Positions 8,567-16,558 of a DNA stretch of 64,000 nucleotides are shown piece after piece (the first letter of the stretch is position 1; each line of letters starts with the position of its first letter). Made by a program: the position numbers and the translations under genes. The notes beneath the pieces were generated by a model. The model worked only from the letters and a program-made list of their open reading frames with translations. It ran no database searches and was not told where the DNA came from. The stretch comes from Citricoccus sp. SGAir0253 (GTDB lineage Bacteria > Actinomycetota > Actinomycetes > Actinomycetales > Micrococcaceae), in assembly GCF_005877055.1 (NCBI RefSeq), contig NZ_CP039424.1:2108001-2172000 (forward strand), written 5' to 3'.

Positions 8567-10360
8567 ATGGTGAGGTGGTCGAGCGCGGTGCCCGTCCTGC
8601 GCAACCGTGCCCGACAGGCCCGGCACACGGCGCGCGATGCCCTGGCGGTCGCCGCACGGCGCGTTTCGGCACGGCTGGGATCCACGACGGTGCCGGAGTG
8701 GGCGTGGCCGGTGCCCGACACTCCGGAGCACGGGTCCACGCCCGGGACGGGGCTGGACACGGAGGCCTTCGCGCCACAGCCGGTGTCCCCCCGGCTGCGC
8801 CGCTGGCTGCCCGTGGATCCGGCCGCTCCCCTCGTGGGCCTGCGCGTCGTCTCCGCAGGGGGACCGTCGGCCTCCGCCGAGGTCGGCTTCACCGTGGAGG
8901 CCCTGCCGGCACTGCTGGCCCGTTGGCCCGACGCGCGCGGTGCCGTCCGCGGCCATGTACCGGTCCCTGTCCTGGTCGCCGATGCCGACATCGTGCCGAC
9001 CCTTCGCCGGCTCCTGCACGGCAGGAGTGGCCTGGTCGTCCAGGTGCCCGGTTCGCCGCGGCGGTCCGCACTGCTCAATGCCCTCGCCGCCGTCGTGAAG
9101 CCCCCGACCGCCAGTGATGCGTCCGCCTGGGAACTCGAGGCACGCTCCAGTGGCGTGCCGGTGTACGTCCTCGGCCAGGACGTCGATGCCCCGGCCTTGG
9201 GGTACCTGATGGCGGACACCGAGCGGCTCGGTGACGAGGGCCGGCGGGCCCGCCTGTCCGTGCTCCGCAGTTCCCCGGCGCGCGACACGGTGGCGGGCAC
9301 GCCAGCGGCACCACCGCCCGGGCCAGAGTCGCGGGTCACCGTCGAGGTGGAGCCGCGCCGCGTGGTGGTGGCCGGGCACGACCTGAAGTTCGCGCGCGGA
9401 CTGATCGATCACCTGGCTGGCCTCGGCCACGACGTCCGGCTCGACGAGTGGACCGGCCACCAACGCCACGACCCGGCCCGCAGCCGGCAACTGGCGCGAT
9501 GGGCCGACTCCGTGCTGTGCGAGTGGGCCCTGGGCAACGCCGTCTGGTACGCCGAGCATGCACCCCCTGGCACCCGCCTGACCACCCGGCTCCACCTCCA
9601 GGAGGCGGCCCTCGACTACCCGGGGCTCGTCCGGCGGGGACGCATGGACCGGTTCGTCTTCGTGGCCGACCACGTCCGGCGCCAGGTCATCCGTGACCAC
9701 CGGATCGATCCCGCGCTCACCACCGTGGTCCCCAACGCGGTGCACGTGCCGCCGCAGCCCCCGGCCCGGGCCGGGAGCGCCACCCGGGCCACCGACCGGG
9801 CGTTCACCCTCGGCCTGGTCGGCATGACCCCCGCGCGCAAGGGCCTGCACCGAGCCCTGGACCTGCTTGCCGAGCTACGGGGGCAGGATCGGCGCTTCAC
9901 GCTGCGGATCAAGGGCCACCTGCCGTCGGACCAGGCCTGGATGGCGGCCCGGACGCACGAGGCGGCGTACTACCGTCGGCACTTCGCCAGGATGGAGGCC
10001 GATCCGTCGCTGAGGGGGGCTGTGCACCTCGACGACTTCGGCCATGACATGGATGGGTGGTATGCCGGGATCGGCTTCGCCCTCTCGACCTCCGACTTCG
10101 AGTCCTTCCACTTCACGCTGCCGGACGGCGCGGCCCACGGCGCCGTCCCCGTGTCCCTGGCGTGGCCCGGGGCGGACGGGCTGTACCCCGTGGACTGGCT
10201 CCATGCCTCGGTCCCTGACATGGCCGGGACCATCCGGCGGCTCGCCGGGGAGCCCGGGGCCCGGGCGGAGGCCTCCGCCCGGGCCCGGGACTGGGTGGAG
10301 TCGCACTTCGACGCCCGGCGGGTGCTGCCGGCGCTGGCGCGCGAGGTGCTCGGGGGCTAG
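8567..10360 (+). CDS. GT-B glycosyltransferase with an extra N-terminal domain
   Basis: 597 residues. Residues about 90-240 form an alpha/beta domain I cannot assign. Residues 264-597 are a GT4-like glycosyltransferase that opens with a distinctive block: AGHDLKF at 269-275, then DEW and CEWALGNAVWY at 318-328. The C-terminal half has the usual nucleotide-sugar half (LGLVGMTPARKGLHRALDLL) and ends with DFESFHFTLPDGAAHG, the acceptor/donor E-x7-E-like region in variant form. The same AGHDLKF to NAVWY block occurs in the C-terminal half of the convergent gene at 10357-12582, so the two are paralogues. It is the third gene of the export operon. The ATG at 8567 lacks a good ribosome site and translation probably relies on coupling. 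The TAG stop shares a CTAG with the stop of the opposite gene. Donor and acceptor are unknown. Confidence 0.8.
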   Translation: MVRWSSAVPVLRNRARQARHTARDALAVAARRVSARLGSTTVPEWAWPVPDTPEHGSTPGTGLDTEAFAPQPVSPRLRRWLPVDPAAPLVGLRVVSAGGPSASAEVGFTVEALPALLARWPDARGAVRGHVPVPVLVADADIVPTLRRLLHGRSGLVVQVPGSPRRSALLNALAAVVKPPTASDASAWELEARSSGVPVYVLGQDVDAPALGYLMADTERLGDEGRRARLSVLRSSPARDTVAGTPAAPPPGPESRVTVEVEPRRVVVAGHDLKFARGLIDHLAGLGHDVRLDEWTGHQRHDPARSRQLARWADSVLCEWALGNAVWYAEHAPPGTRLTTRLHLQEAALDYPGLVRRGRMDRFVFVADHVRRQVIRDHRIDPALTTVVPNAVHVPPQPPARAGSATRATDRAFTLGLVGMTPARKGLHRALDLLAELRGQDRRFTLRIKGHLPSDQAWMAARTHEAAYYRRHFARMEADPSLRGAVHLDDFGHDMDGWYAGIGFALSTSDFESFHFTLPDGAAHGAVPVSLAWPGADGLYPVDWLHASVPDMAGTIRRLAGEPGARAEASARARDWVESHFDARRVLPALAREVLGG

Positions 10361-12582
10361 GCCTCCGCACCCTCGAGCAGGAACTCCATCCACCGGTCGT
10401 TGACGGTGCGCAGGTCCCACTGGACAGCCCGCTGGCGCATGGCCGTGGACTGGGCCTCGAAGACCTCCGGCTGGGCGACGGCGAGGATCTGCTCCGCGGC
10501 GGCCGCGGCGTCCCGCACCACGAGGTCCTCGCCGAAGACGTCGGCGGACCCGGGCCGGTCCCACACGATCGGGAACGCCCCGGAGGCCATGCCCTCGGCG
10601 GGGGCGAGGTGGAAGCTCTCGTCGGAGCTCGGGGACAGCACGAAGCCGACCTTGCGCAGCCACGAGCCCATGTCCGGCCCGAAGGGCTCGAAGACGACGG
10701 CGTCGCGCAGCCGGTCGCTCCGGCCGATGCGGTCGAAGAAGGCCAGGTAGGCCTCCTGCTCGGCCGGCTTCTTCCACACGTGCGGGTACTCCCAGGGCAG
10801 GCGCCCGCGCAGGTGCAGGGTGAAGCGCGGGTCCTGGTCCAGCACCGCCTCCAGGGCGTCGAGCGCGCGGTCCGGGCGCTTCAGGAAGGGAACCATGCCC
10901 ACGAGGCCCAGGCGGCGCGAGGCCCCCGGGAGCTTCGGCCGGGAGAGGTCGCGGGTGTCCACGGCGTTGGGGATGACGTGCACCTTGGCCGCGTCCCAGC
11001 CCGTGGCCTCGACGACCCGGCCCACCATGAGGGTGGACACGGTCAGGAGCGCGTCCACGGCCCCGAAGTCGATGTCCTGCAGCCAGGGGGCCCGGACCTC
11101 GAAGCCGTGCAGCCGCACGAGCAGCCGCTGGCCGCGCCGCTTGTGGCGCGAGTACCACACCGCGTTGCGGCCGGCCCACTCGCACAGCACCACGTCGGCG
11201 CGGGCGACCATCTCGGTGGAGTGCTGCTCGTCGTGCTCGTGCAGCGAGGGCCACTCGTCGAAGAGCAGCTCGATCCCGGCGTCCGCCTGGAGCATCTCGA
11301 TGAGCTCGCCGGCGAACTTCAGGTCGTGCCCGGCGATCAGCACCCGGACCGGCTCGGCCCCGGGGCGCCGGCGCCGGGACTCGGCCGCGGCGAAGTGGCC
11401 CTCCAGGCGCCGGGCGGACTCGGAGAGGGCGTACCAGCGCACGGCGTCCTGGGCCCGGCGGCGGGCGTGCTCGAGGACCTCGGGGGCCCGGCCGAGGACC
11501 CGCACCACCTCCTGCACGCTGTCCTCCTCGAGCAGGAACGGATAGTCCTCCCCCAGGAGCGCCGCGTGCGCGGCGGTGCGGTTGAGCAGCGGCGGCGTGC
11601 CGACGGCCGCGTACTCGAGGGCCTTGGTGGACACCTCGAGGCTCGCGTCGAGTTCCGGGGAGCGCCAGCCCAGGCCGATGTCGGCCCGGCGGACGTTCTC
11701 CAGGGTCTCCTCGCGGGACATCCCCCCGAGCCAGTCCACCGAGGGGCCGCCGAGTGCCTCGCGCATCCGCGGGATCCACTGCGGGTCGTCCTTGGCCCGC
11801 TGGAACTTGTCCCCGATCATCCGCACCGTGACGCCGTGGTCCCCGTCCCCGAAGGCCTCGGCCAGCGTGCACATCTCCAGGGTGCGCCAGTCCTTGGCGA
11901 ACTTGCCGGCGTAGACGAGCTCCAGGGGGCGCCCGGACAGGTCCACGGGGGGCTCGGCGTCGAGGTCCACGAAGAACTCGTCTGGGATCATGGGGTTGAG
12001 CAGGATGGTCTTGCCCGCGGCGGCGGGCACCACGGCCTCGAGGTAGGCCCGCGCGTCCTCGGTCTGGGCGAACATGCGCCGGGCCCGCTCCGCCACGAAG
12101 CCCAGTTCCGAGACGGCGTGCGTGGTGGCGTGCTCGAGCGGGTACGGCAGGTCGGTGACGTACGCCCACAGCCGCGGCGCGAGCTCCGGGTCCTCGGCCA
12201 CCTGGCGGCACACGGCGCGGCCGCGGACCACGATCGCGCGCGCGCCCACGGTGGCGTCCACCTCCGCCAGCCGCCGGGCGGCGGCCTCCGGCGAGAGCTC
12301 CGCGGGCTGGCCGGCCCACAGCTCCACGGCACCGGGGCCCGCCTCGTGGACGGTCACGTGGTCCAGTCCCTGCAGCCGGCGTAGGAGACGGTCGTTGCGG
12401 ACCTTGCTCTTGAGCACCACGTGCACCTGGGAACGGGTCTGCGAGAGCGCCTCGGCCATGGACACGAGCCAGATGGCCGAGCCGTCGATCACGTCCAGCA
12501 CCACGTCCCCGTAGAGCAGGATGGGGCGGCGGTCCGGGTCCGGGTTCGGGGCCAGGTCCGGCCGCGGGGTCGTCTCCGTCAC
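10357..12582 (-). CDS. Tandem two-domain GT-B glycosyltransferase
   Basis: 741 residues containing two GT-B-like units. Unit 1 covers residues 20-395 (ILLYGDVVLDVIDGSAIW near the start, ELVYAGKFAKDWRTLEM at 221-237, SLEVSTKALEYAAVGTPPL at 314-332). Unit 2 covers 411-741 and repeats the AGHDLKF (417-423), FDEW and CEWAGRNAVWY (467-477) block of the gene ending at 10360. The start is GTG 12582, whose GTGA overlaps the TGA of the preceding membrane-protein gene; AAGGAGG lies ten bases upstream. A bifunctional transferase adding two sugars of a repeating unit is plausible but unproven. The two units may also represent one active and one regulatory copy. Probable operon with 12579-13580. Confidence 0.82.
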   Translation of the reverse strand: MTETTPRPDLAPNPDPDRRPILLYGDVVLDVIDGSAIWLVSMAEALSQTRSQVHVVLKSKVRNDRLLRRLQGLDHVTVHEAGPGAVELWAGQPAELSPEAAARRLAEVDATVGARAIVVRGRAVCRQVAEDPELAPRLWAYVTDLPYPLEHATTHAVSELGFVAERARRMFAQTEDARAYLEAVVPAAAGKTILLNPMIPDEFFVDLDAEPPVDLSGRPLELVYAGKFAKDWRTLEMCTLAEAFGDGDHGVTVRMIGDKFQRAKDDPQWIPRMREALGGPSVDWLGGMSREETLENVRRADIGLGWRSPELDASLEVSTKALEYAAVGTPPLLNRTAAHAALLGEDYPFLLEEDSVQEVVRVLGRAPEVLEHARRRAQDAVRWYALSESARRLEGHFAAAESRRRRPGAEPVRVLIAGHDLKFAGELIEMLQADAGIELLFDEWPSLHEHDEQHSTEMVARADVVLCEWAGRNAVWYSRHKRRGQRLLVRLHGFEVRAPWLQDIDFGAVDALLTVSTLMVGRVVEATGWDAAKVHVIPNAVDTRDLSRPKLPGASRRLGLVGMVPFLKRPDRALDALEAVLDQDPRFTLHLRGRLPWEYPHVWKKPAEQEAYLAFFDRIGRSDRLRDAVVFEPFGPDMGSWLRKVGFVLSPSSDESFHLAPAEGMASGAFPIVWDRPGSADVFGEDLVVRDAAAAAEQILAVAQPEVFEAQSTAMRQRAVQWDLRTVNDRWMEFLLEGAEA

Positions 12583-13580
12583 GAGGACACTTCCTCCTTG
12601 TGGTGGTCGGTCGGGCCGTGCGGGGCGGTCGCGCCGGTCGACACCCCGACGGGGCCGGGGACGCGGCGCGAGCGCAACGCCCGGATGAGCGGGCGGTCCA
12701 CGTCCGCACCGTGGGCGGCGGTGCCGGGCAGGGCATCGTCGTCCTCGCCGGGCCGGACCACCAGGGTGGCGCGGCGGCGCAGCGTGGGCGTGGACAGCTC
12801 CAGGGTGTCGGAGGCGACCACGTAGACCATGATCGCGTTGCGACGGCACGTGGCGATCAGGTCGAAGACCTGGCGCAGCAGCCCCACTCCGCCCGCCTGG
12901 AGGGTGGAGTACCACGCTCCCGTGCGCAGGGCGTCCTCGTGGATGACGAGGGCGGTGGGCTGGGCCGCCTCGAACTCGGCACGCGCCAGCTCGGGGTGCA
13001 GGCGGGTCACGGCGAACTCCCGGCCCCACGCCGCGGCCTGCTCGGCCGTGGCGATGGCCGCGATCCTGCGCCTGCCGGCGCCGTCAGCCGCGCCGGCGGA
13101 GGACTGGTCGGCCGGCAGGCTGGCCCCGCGGGTGGCCGCGTACAGGCGGAACGAGCGCTGCGGATCGTCCCGGACGGCGGCGGCCTGGCGGCCCTTGGCC
13201 GCGGCGTTCACCACGCTCGGCTCTACCACCCCGATGGCGCGCAGCCGGTTGGCGGTCGCGGGATCCGCCGCCGCAACGGGCCGGGACGGGGCCCGGGCCG
13301 GCGGGGCGGCGGACATCCCCTGGCGCAGGGAGCGCTCCGTCCGCGCCGCCAGCAGGGCCGCCGTGAAGACCTTGAGCGCGAGGACCGAGGCCGCCGCCCC
13401 GAGCAGGCAGATGCCCGCCGCGGCGAGCCACAGTCCGGACAGCACGGCCTGGAGGGCCACGAGGACCGTGCCGAGGACCACGGCCAGGAAGGTGGCCTGG
13501 CCGAGACGGGAACCGCTGCGCAGCTTCCGGCCGAGGGTCCCGACGGCGTTCCGCGGCAACCGGGTCACGGAGCTGGGCAT
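12579..13580 (-). CDS. Membrane protein with paired TM helices and a soluble domain, function unknown
   Basis: 333 residues. Two hydrophobic segments sit close together near residues 27-49 (LGQATFLAVVLGTVLVALQAVL) and 50-75 (WLAAAGICLLGAAASVLALKVF). A basic/Ala-rich linker and a cytoplasmic Rossmann-like domain follow (IAAIATAEQAAAW, TALVIHEDALRTGAWY, AIMVYVVASDTL). The start ATG 13580 has AAAGGA seven bases upstream. Its stop overlaps the start of the two-domain glycosyltransferase, so the products are probably made in fixed proportion and may work together at the membrane. The gene at 15638-16558 has the same plan (paired N-terminal helices, then a soluble domain, then overlap with a transferase). 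I do not recognise the family. A scaffold recruiting glycosyltransferases to the membrane is only a guess. Confidence 0.65.
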   Translation of the reverse strand: MPSSVTRLPRNAVGTLGRKLRSGSRLGQATFLAVVLGTVLVALQAVLSGLWLAAAGICLLGAAASVLALKVFTAALLAARTERSLRQGMSAAPPARAPSRPVAAADPATANRLRAIGVVEPSVVNAAAKGRQAAAVRDDPQRSFRLYAATRGASLPADQSSAGAADGAGRRRIAAIATAEQAAAWGREFAVTRLHPELARAEFEAAQPTALVIHEDALRTGAWYSTLQAGGVGLLRQVFDLIATCRRNAIMVYVVASDTLELSTPTLRRRATLVVRPGEDDDALPGTAAHGADVDRPLIRALRSRRVPGPVGVSTGATAPHGPTDHHKEEVSS

Positions 13581-13679
13581 GGACGGGTCCTTTCGTGGAC
13601 GGTCGGTGGGGTCATCGGGGGGCGGGCCTGCCGCCGGGCCGGGGCCGCGGCGCAGCTGCCGGCTCGAGCGCGGGCGGGC

Positions 13680-15485
13680 TCACGCCCCGGGGCCGCGGTC
13701 CACTATATCGACGTGGACGCCGAGGCCGTCATATAGCCGCGCGTAGGTCTCGGCGTTCCGGGCCCAGGTCCGGGTCTCGCGGACCCACTGGCGACCGGCA
13801 GCGCCGAACCGTGCGGCCTCGGCGGGATCGTCCAAGAGCCGTCGCAGCGCCCGCGCCAGGTCCTGCTCGCTCTCGGGCTCGAAGAGCAGCCCGGTCCGGC
13901 CCTCCTGCACCAGTTCCTCGAGGGCGGGCAGCCGGGAGGCCACGACCGGTCGCCCGACCGCCGAGGCCTCCACGGACTTCATCGGCGTGACGGTGCGGGT
14001 CACCGGCAGGTCGCGGCGCGGGACCACGAAGACGTCCAGGGCGGCGTGGTGGACGGGGGCCTCGGAGCGGTCGACGCGGCCCGGGAAGGCGCAGCGGTCC
14101 CCGATGCCCAGCTGCCGCGCCAGGACCTCGAGCCGGGGCCGGGAGACCCCGTCGCCCACGACGTGCAGCCGCAGCCGCGGATACGCCGGCGCCAGCCGCG
14201 CGACCGCACGCACGAGCAGGTGCAGGCCCTCGTAGTCCACGAGGCTGGACACGGTGCCCACCACGAGGTCCGCCGGATCCAGACCGAGCCGGGCCCGCGC
14301 CTCGTCGCGGGGCGTCGGCTCGGCCAGGAACCGCTCGTCCACCGCGTTGGGGCACACGGAGATGCGCGCGGCTTCCACGCCCGCCTCCACCAGCCGCCGG
14401 CGCATGCCCTCGCCCAGCGTCACCACCCCGTCCGCGGACCGCGCCACCTCGGCCTCCCGGGCGACGAAGCGCCGGTAGCGCTGGGAGTCCGCGGCCCCGG
14501 GGCCGTGCGCGGCCGCCCACGTGTCCGCCAGCTGTCCGCGCACCTCGTAGACCCACGGGATCCCGTAGGCGGCGGCGACGGCCCGGACCACGAGGGCGTT
14601 GGTGAAGTGCGTGGTCGTGTGCAGCAGGGCCGGCCGGAACCGCTCGACCTGCTCCGCCAGCAGGGCGGCGTACTGGTCCAGGCGGGCGGCCTGCCCCTGG
14701 GCCATCCGCCGGGGCACCAGGCGGACGTAGTCGATGCCGTCGAGGGTGTCCTGCCGGGCGCCCCAGGGGATGCCGACCTGGACGGGGTAGCCGGGGCGCG
14801 TCACGGCCCGGACCTCGAACCCGCGGTCGACCAGCGAGCGCAGGATGGCGTGGCTGCGGTGGGCGTAGCCGCTGGCGGTGTGGGGCAGGGAGTTGGTCAG
14901 CACGTGCAGCACCCTGCCCGGCACGGGGGCATAGCCGGCCGGCGCGGGGACCACGGGGACGTGGTCGCCGAAGGCGTCCCGCTCCCCCTCCAGGCGCCGG
15001 CGCAGCGCGCGGTTGCGCGGATGGACGCCGGCCAGCGCGGCGGCGGCGTCCAGGTCGCCCCGGTAGGCCGCGAGCCGGGCGGCCACGGCGTACCAGTCGG
15101 GACCGCGCCGGTCCTCGGGTACGGAACCGAGCAGCCGCTCCGCGGCCTCCGGATCGCCCCAGCCCAGCAGCGCGTCCGCCCGGTGGGCGGTCGCGCGGGC
15201 CGAGGGCCGGCGTCGGGCCCCGGCGGCGAGCGCCCGCTCGGCCCGCTCGCGCTCCCCGCGCATCTCGTGCCCGACGGCGGCCAGCACGCCGTTGCCCGGG
15301 CGCCCGGCCACGCCCAGGGCGGCGCCCAGGGGGCGCGAGACCGCGTCCGGGACGCGGCGGGAGACCTGCAGGAGCAGCTGGACGGGGTCGTCCACGACGT
15401 GCTCGGCGACGGTCTGCGCCGTGAGGCTGGCGTTGCGCGCCCACGGGACCCCCCGCAGCCGTGCGATCCGGTCCGGTACCGTCAT
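13680..15485 (-). CDS. GT4-family glycosyltransferase with N-terminal helical repeats
   Basis: 601 residues. Residues 1-180 are Ala/Arg-rich helices that look like tetratricopeptide-type repeats (ERAERALAAGARRRPSARAT; DPEAAERLLGSVPED). Residues about 190-590 are a classic GT4 GT-B transferase: VLHVLTNSLPHTASGYAHRS at the N-terminal half, GVVTLGEGMRRRLVEAGV and VCPNAVDERFL in the linker, and ESVEAS-type donor region as TPMKSVEASAVGRPVVASR with ALEELVQEGRTGLLFEP. The family transfers sugars from nucleotide donors with retention. The start ATG 15485 has GAGGGG just upstream. It is separated by 99 bases from the downstream membrane-protein gene and diverges from the 15638 operon. The donor sugar cannot be told. 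Confidence 0.88.
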   Translation of the reverse strand: MTVPDRIARLRGVPWARNASLTAQTVAEHVVDDPVQLLLQVSRRVPDAVSRPLGAALGVAGRPGNGVLAAVGHEMRGERERAERALAAGARRRPSARATAHRADALLGWGDPEAAERLLGSVPEDRRGPDWYAVAARLAAYRGDLDAAAALAGVHPRNRALRRRLEGERDAFGDHVPVVPAPAGYAPVPGRVLHVLTNSLPHTASGYAHRSHAILRSLVDRGFEVRAVTRPGYPVQVGIPWGARQDTLDGIDYVRLVPRRMAQGQAARLDQYAALLAEQVERFRPALLHTTTHFTNALVVRAVAAAYGIPWVYEVRGQLADTWAAAHGPGAADSQRYRRFVAREAEVARSADGVVTLGEGMRRRLVEAGVEAARISVCPNAVDERFLAEPTPRDEARARLGLDPADLVVGTVSSLVDYEGLHLLVRAVARLAPAYPRLRLHVVGDGVSRPRLEVLARQLGIGDRCAFPGRVDRSEAPVHHAALDVFVVPRRDLPVTRTVTPMKSVEASAVGRPVVASRLPALEELVQEGRTGLLFEPESEQDLARALRRLLDDPAEAARFGAAGRQWVRETRTWARNAETYARLYDGLGVHVDIVDRGPGA

Positions 15486-15637
15486 GGGCCCCTCGTCCTC
15501 TCGTCGTCCGCCGGCCCCGGGATCCCCTGCCCCGGCCGCCGGGCCTGTCGTCCGGAGTCACCCTAGTCCACGCCGCCACGGCGGCCCGGACGGCACGGGC
15601 GCGCAGGGGCGGGCGCGGGTCTGCGATCATGAGGGGC

Positions 15638-16558
15638 ATGAATCGTCTTCCGGGGGTCGTCGCGCTGCTCGGGCTGGCCCTCGCCGCCGGGGCCGTGGTG
15701 GCCCTCACCGTCACCTCCGCCCGGTGGGTGCTGCTGCTGTCCGCGGCGGGCACGTGGCTGGTCCTGGCCTACCTGGCGTGGACCGCCCGCGGGATCCTGC
15801 GGGAGGTGCGCACCCTGCGCGCTGGCGTGGCGGTGGGGCGGGACCGGACCGAGTCGCTCGTCCGGTCCCGGGCCGCCGACCAGCAGGCCCTGCTGGAGGA
15901 GGCCCGCGCCGAGGTCCGGGCCCTGGCCGCCCGCGTGGACGAGGCCGCCGCCACGCTCGCCGCCGGCCAGTCCGGGCTCGGGGACGAGGTCCGGGCCGCC
16001 GCGGGCGAGCTGCGCTCCGGCGTCGCGGAACTGTCCACGGACGTCGCCGCGATCGCCGGCTCCCCGGTGCTCGCCGAGTCCCCGGCCCTGGCGGCGTGGC
16101 GGTGGCTGTCCGGCCGGCGCCGCGAGGGGGTCTGCTGCCTGATGGTGGGGCCGGACGACGCCGCGGCCGTCCTGGCGCTCGCGGACGGCACCGCCGGCCG
16201 GCCCGGCGCGGCGGTCGAGGCGTGGGACCCCGCCGCCGGGGCCCCGGCGGGCGCTCCCGCCACGCCCGCGCACGCCGTGGGCGCCGTGCTCGTGGACCTC
16301 GACCGGGCGGCCGGGACCGGGGGCCGCGCGCTGGCCACCTTCCTGCGGTGGCTGCGTCCGGAGGTCCCCGTGGCCGGGTTCACCCGGGTGCCCGCACTGC
16401 TGCCCCTGCGGGCCGCCCGGCTGGGCGAGCTGGCCGACGGCGTCCTGCTGCCCGTCCCGGTCTCCGCGCACGGCGTCCGGTTCGTCCGGCACTCCGACGT
16501 CCCCCGGTCCGGGGACCATGACCACCCGACGACCGCAGGGGGACCCCGAGCAGCATGA
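15638..16558 (+). CDS. Small membrane protein with coiled coil and C-terminal soluble domain, function unknown
   Basis: 306 residues. Two hydrophobic segments at residues 4-22 (LPGVVALLGLALAAGAVVAL) and 26-45 (ARWVLLLSAAGTWLVLAYLA) are followed by a charged coiled coil of about 90 residues (LLEEARAEVRALAARVDEA). A C-terminal alpha/beta domain follows (EGVCCLMVGPDDAAAVLAL, VGAVLVDLDRAAG). The plan resembles the protein at 12579-13580. The start could be ATG 15638 (used here, with GAGGG close upstream) or ATG 15629. The last codons overlap the CgeB-like gene (ATGA at 16555-16558), indicating coupling. Family not recognised. A partner or anchor for the two large enzymes encoded downstream is the simplest reading of the context. 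Confidence 0.65.
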   Translation: MNRLPGVVALLGLALAAGAVVALTVTSARWVLLLSAAGTWLVLAYLAWTARGILREVRTLRAGVAVGRDRTESLVRSRAADQQALLEEARAEVRALAARVDEAAATLAAGQSGLGDEVRAAAGELRSGVAELSTDVAAIAGSPVLAESPALAAWRWLSGRRREGVCCLMVGPDDAAAVLALADGTAGRPGAAVEAWDPAAGAPAGAPATPAHAVGAVLVDLDRAAGTGGRALATFLRWLRPEVPVAGFTRVPALLPLRAARLGELADGVLLPVPVSAHGVRFVRHSDVPRSGDHDHPTTAGGPRAA

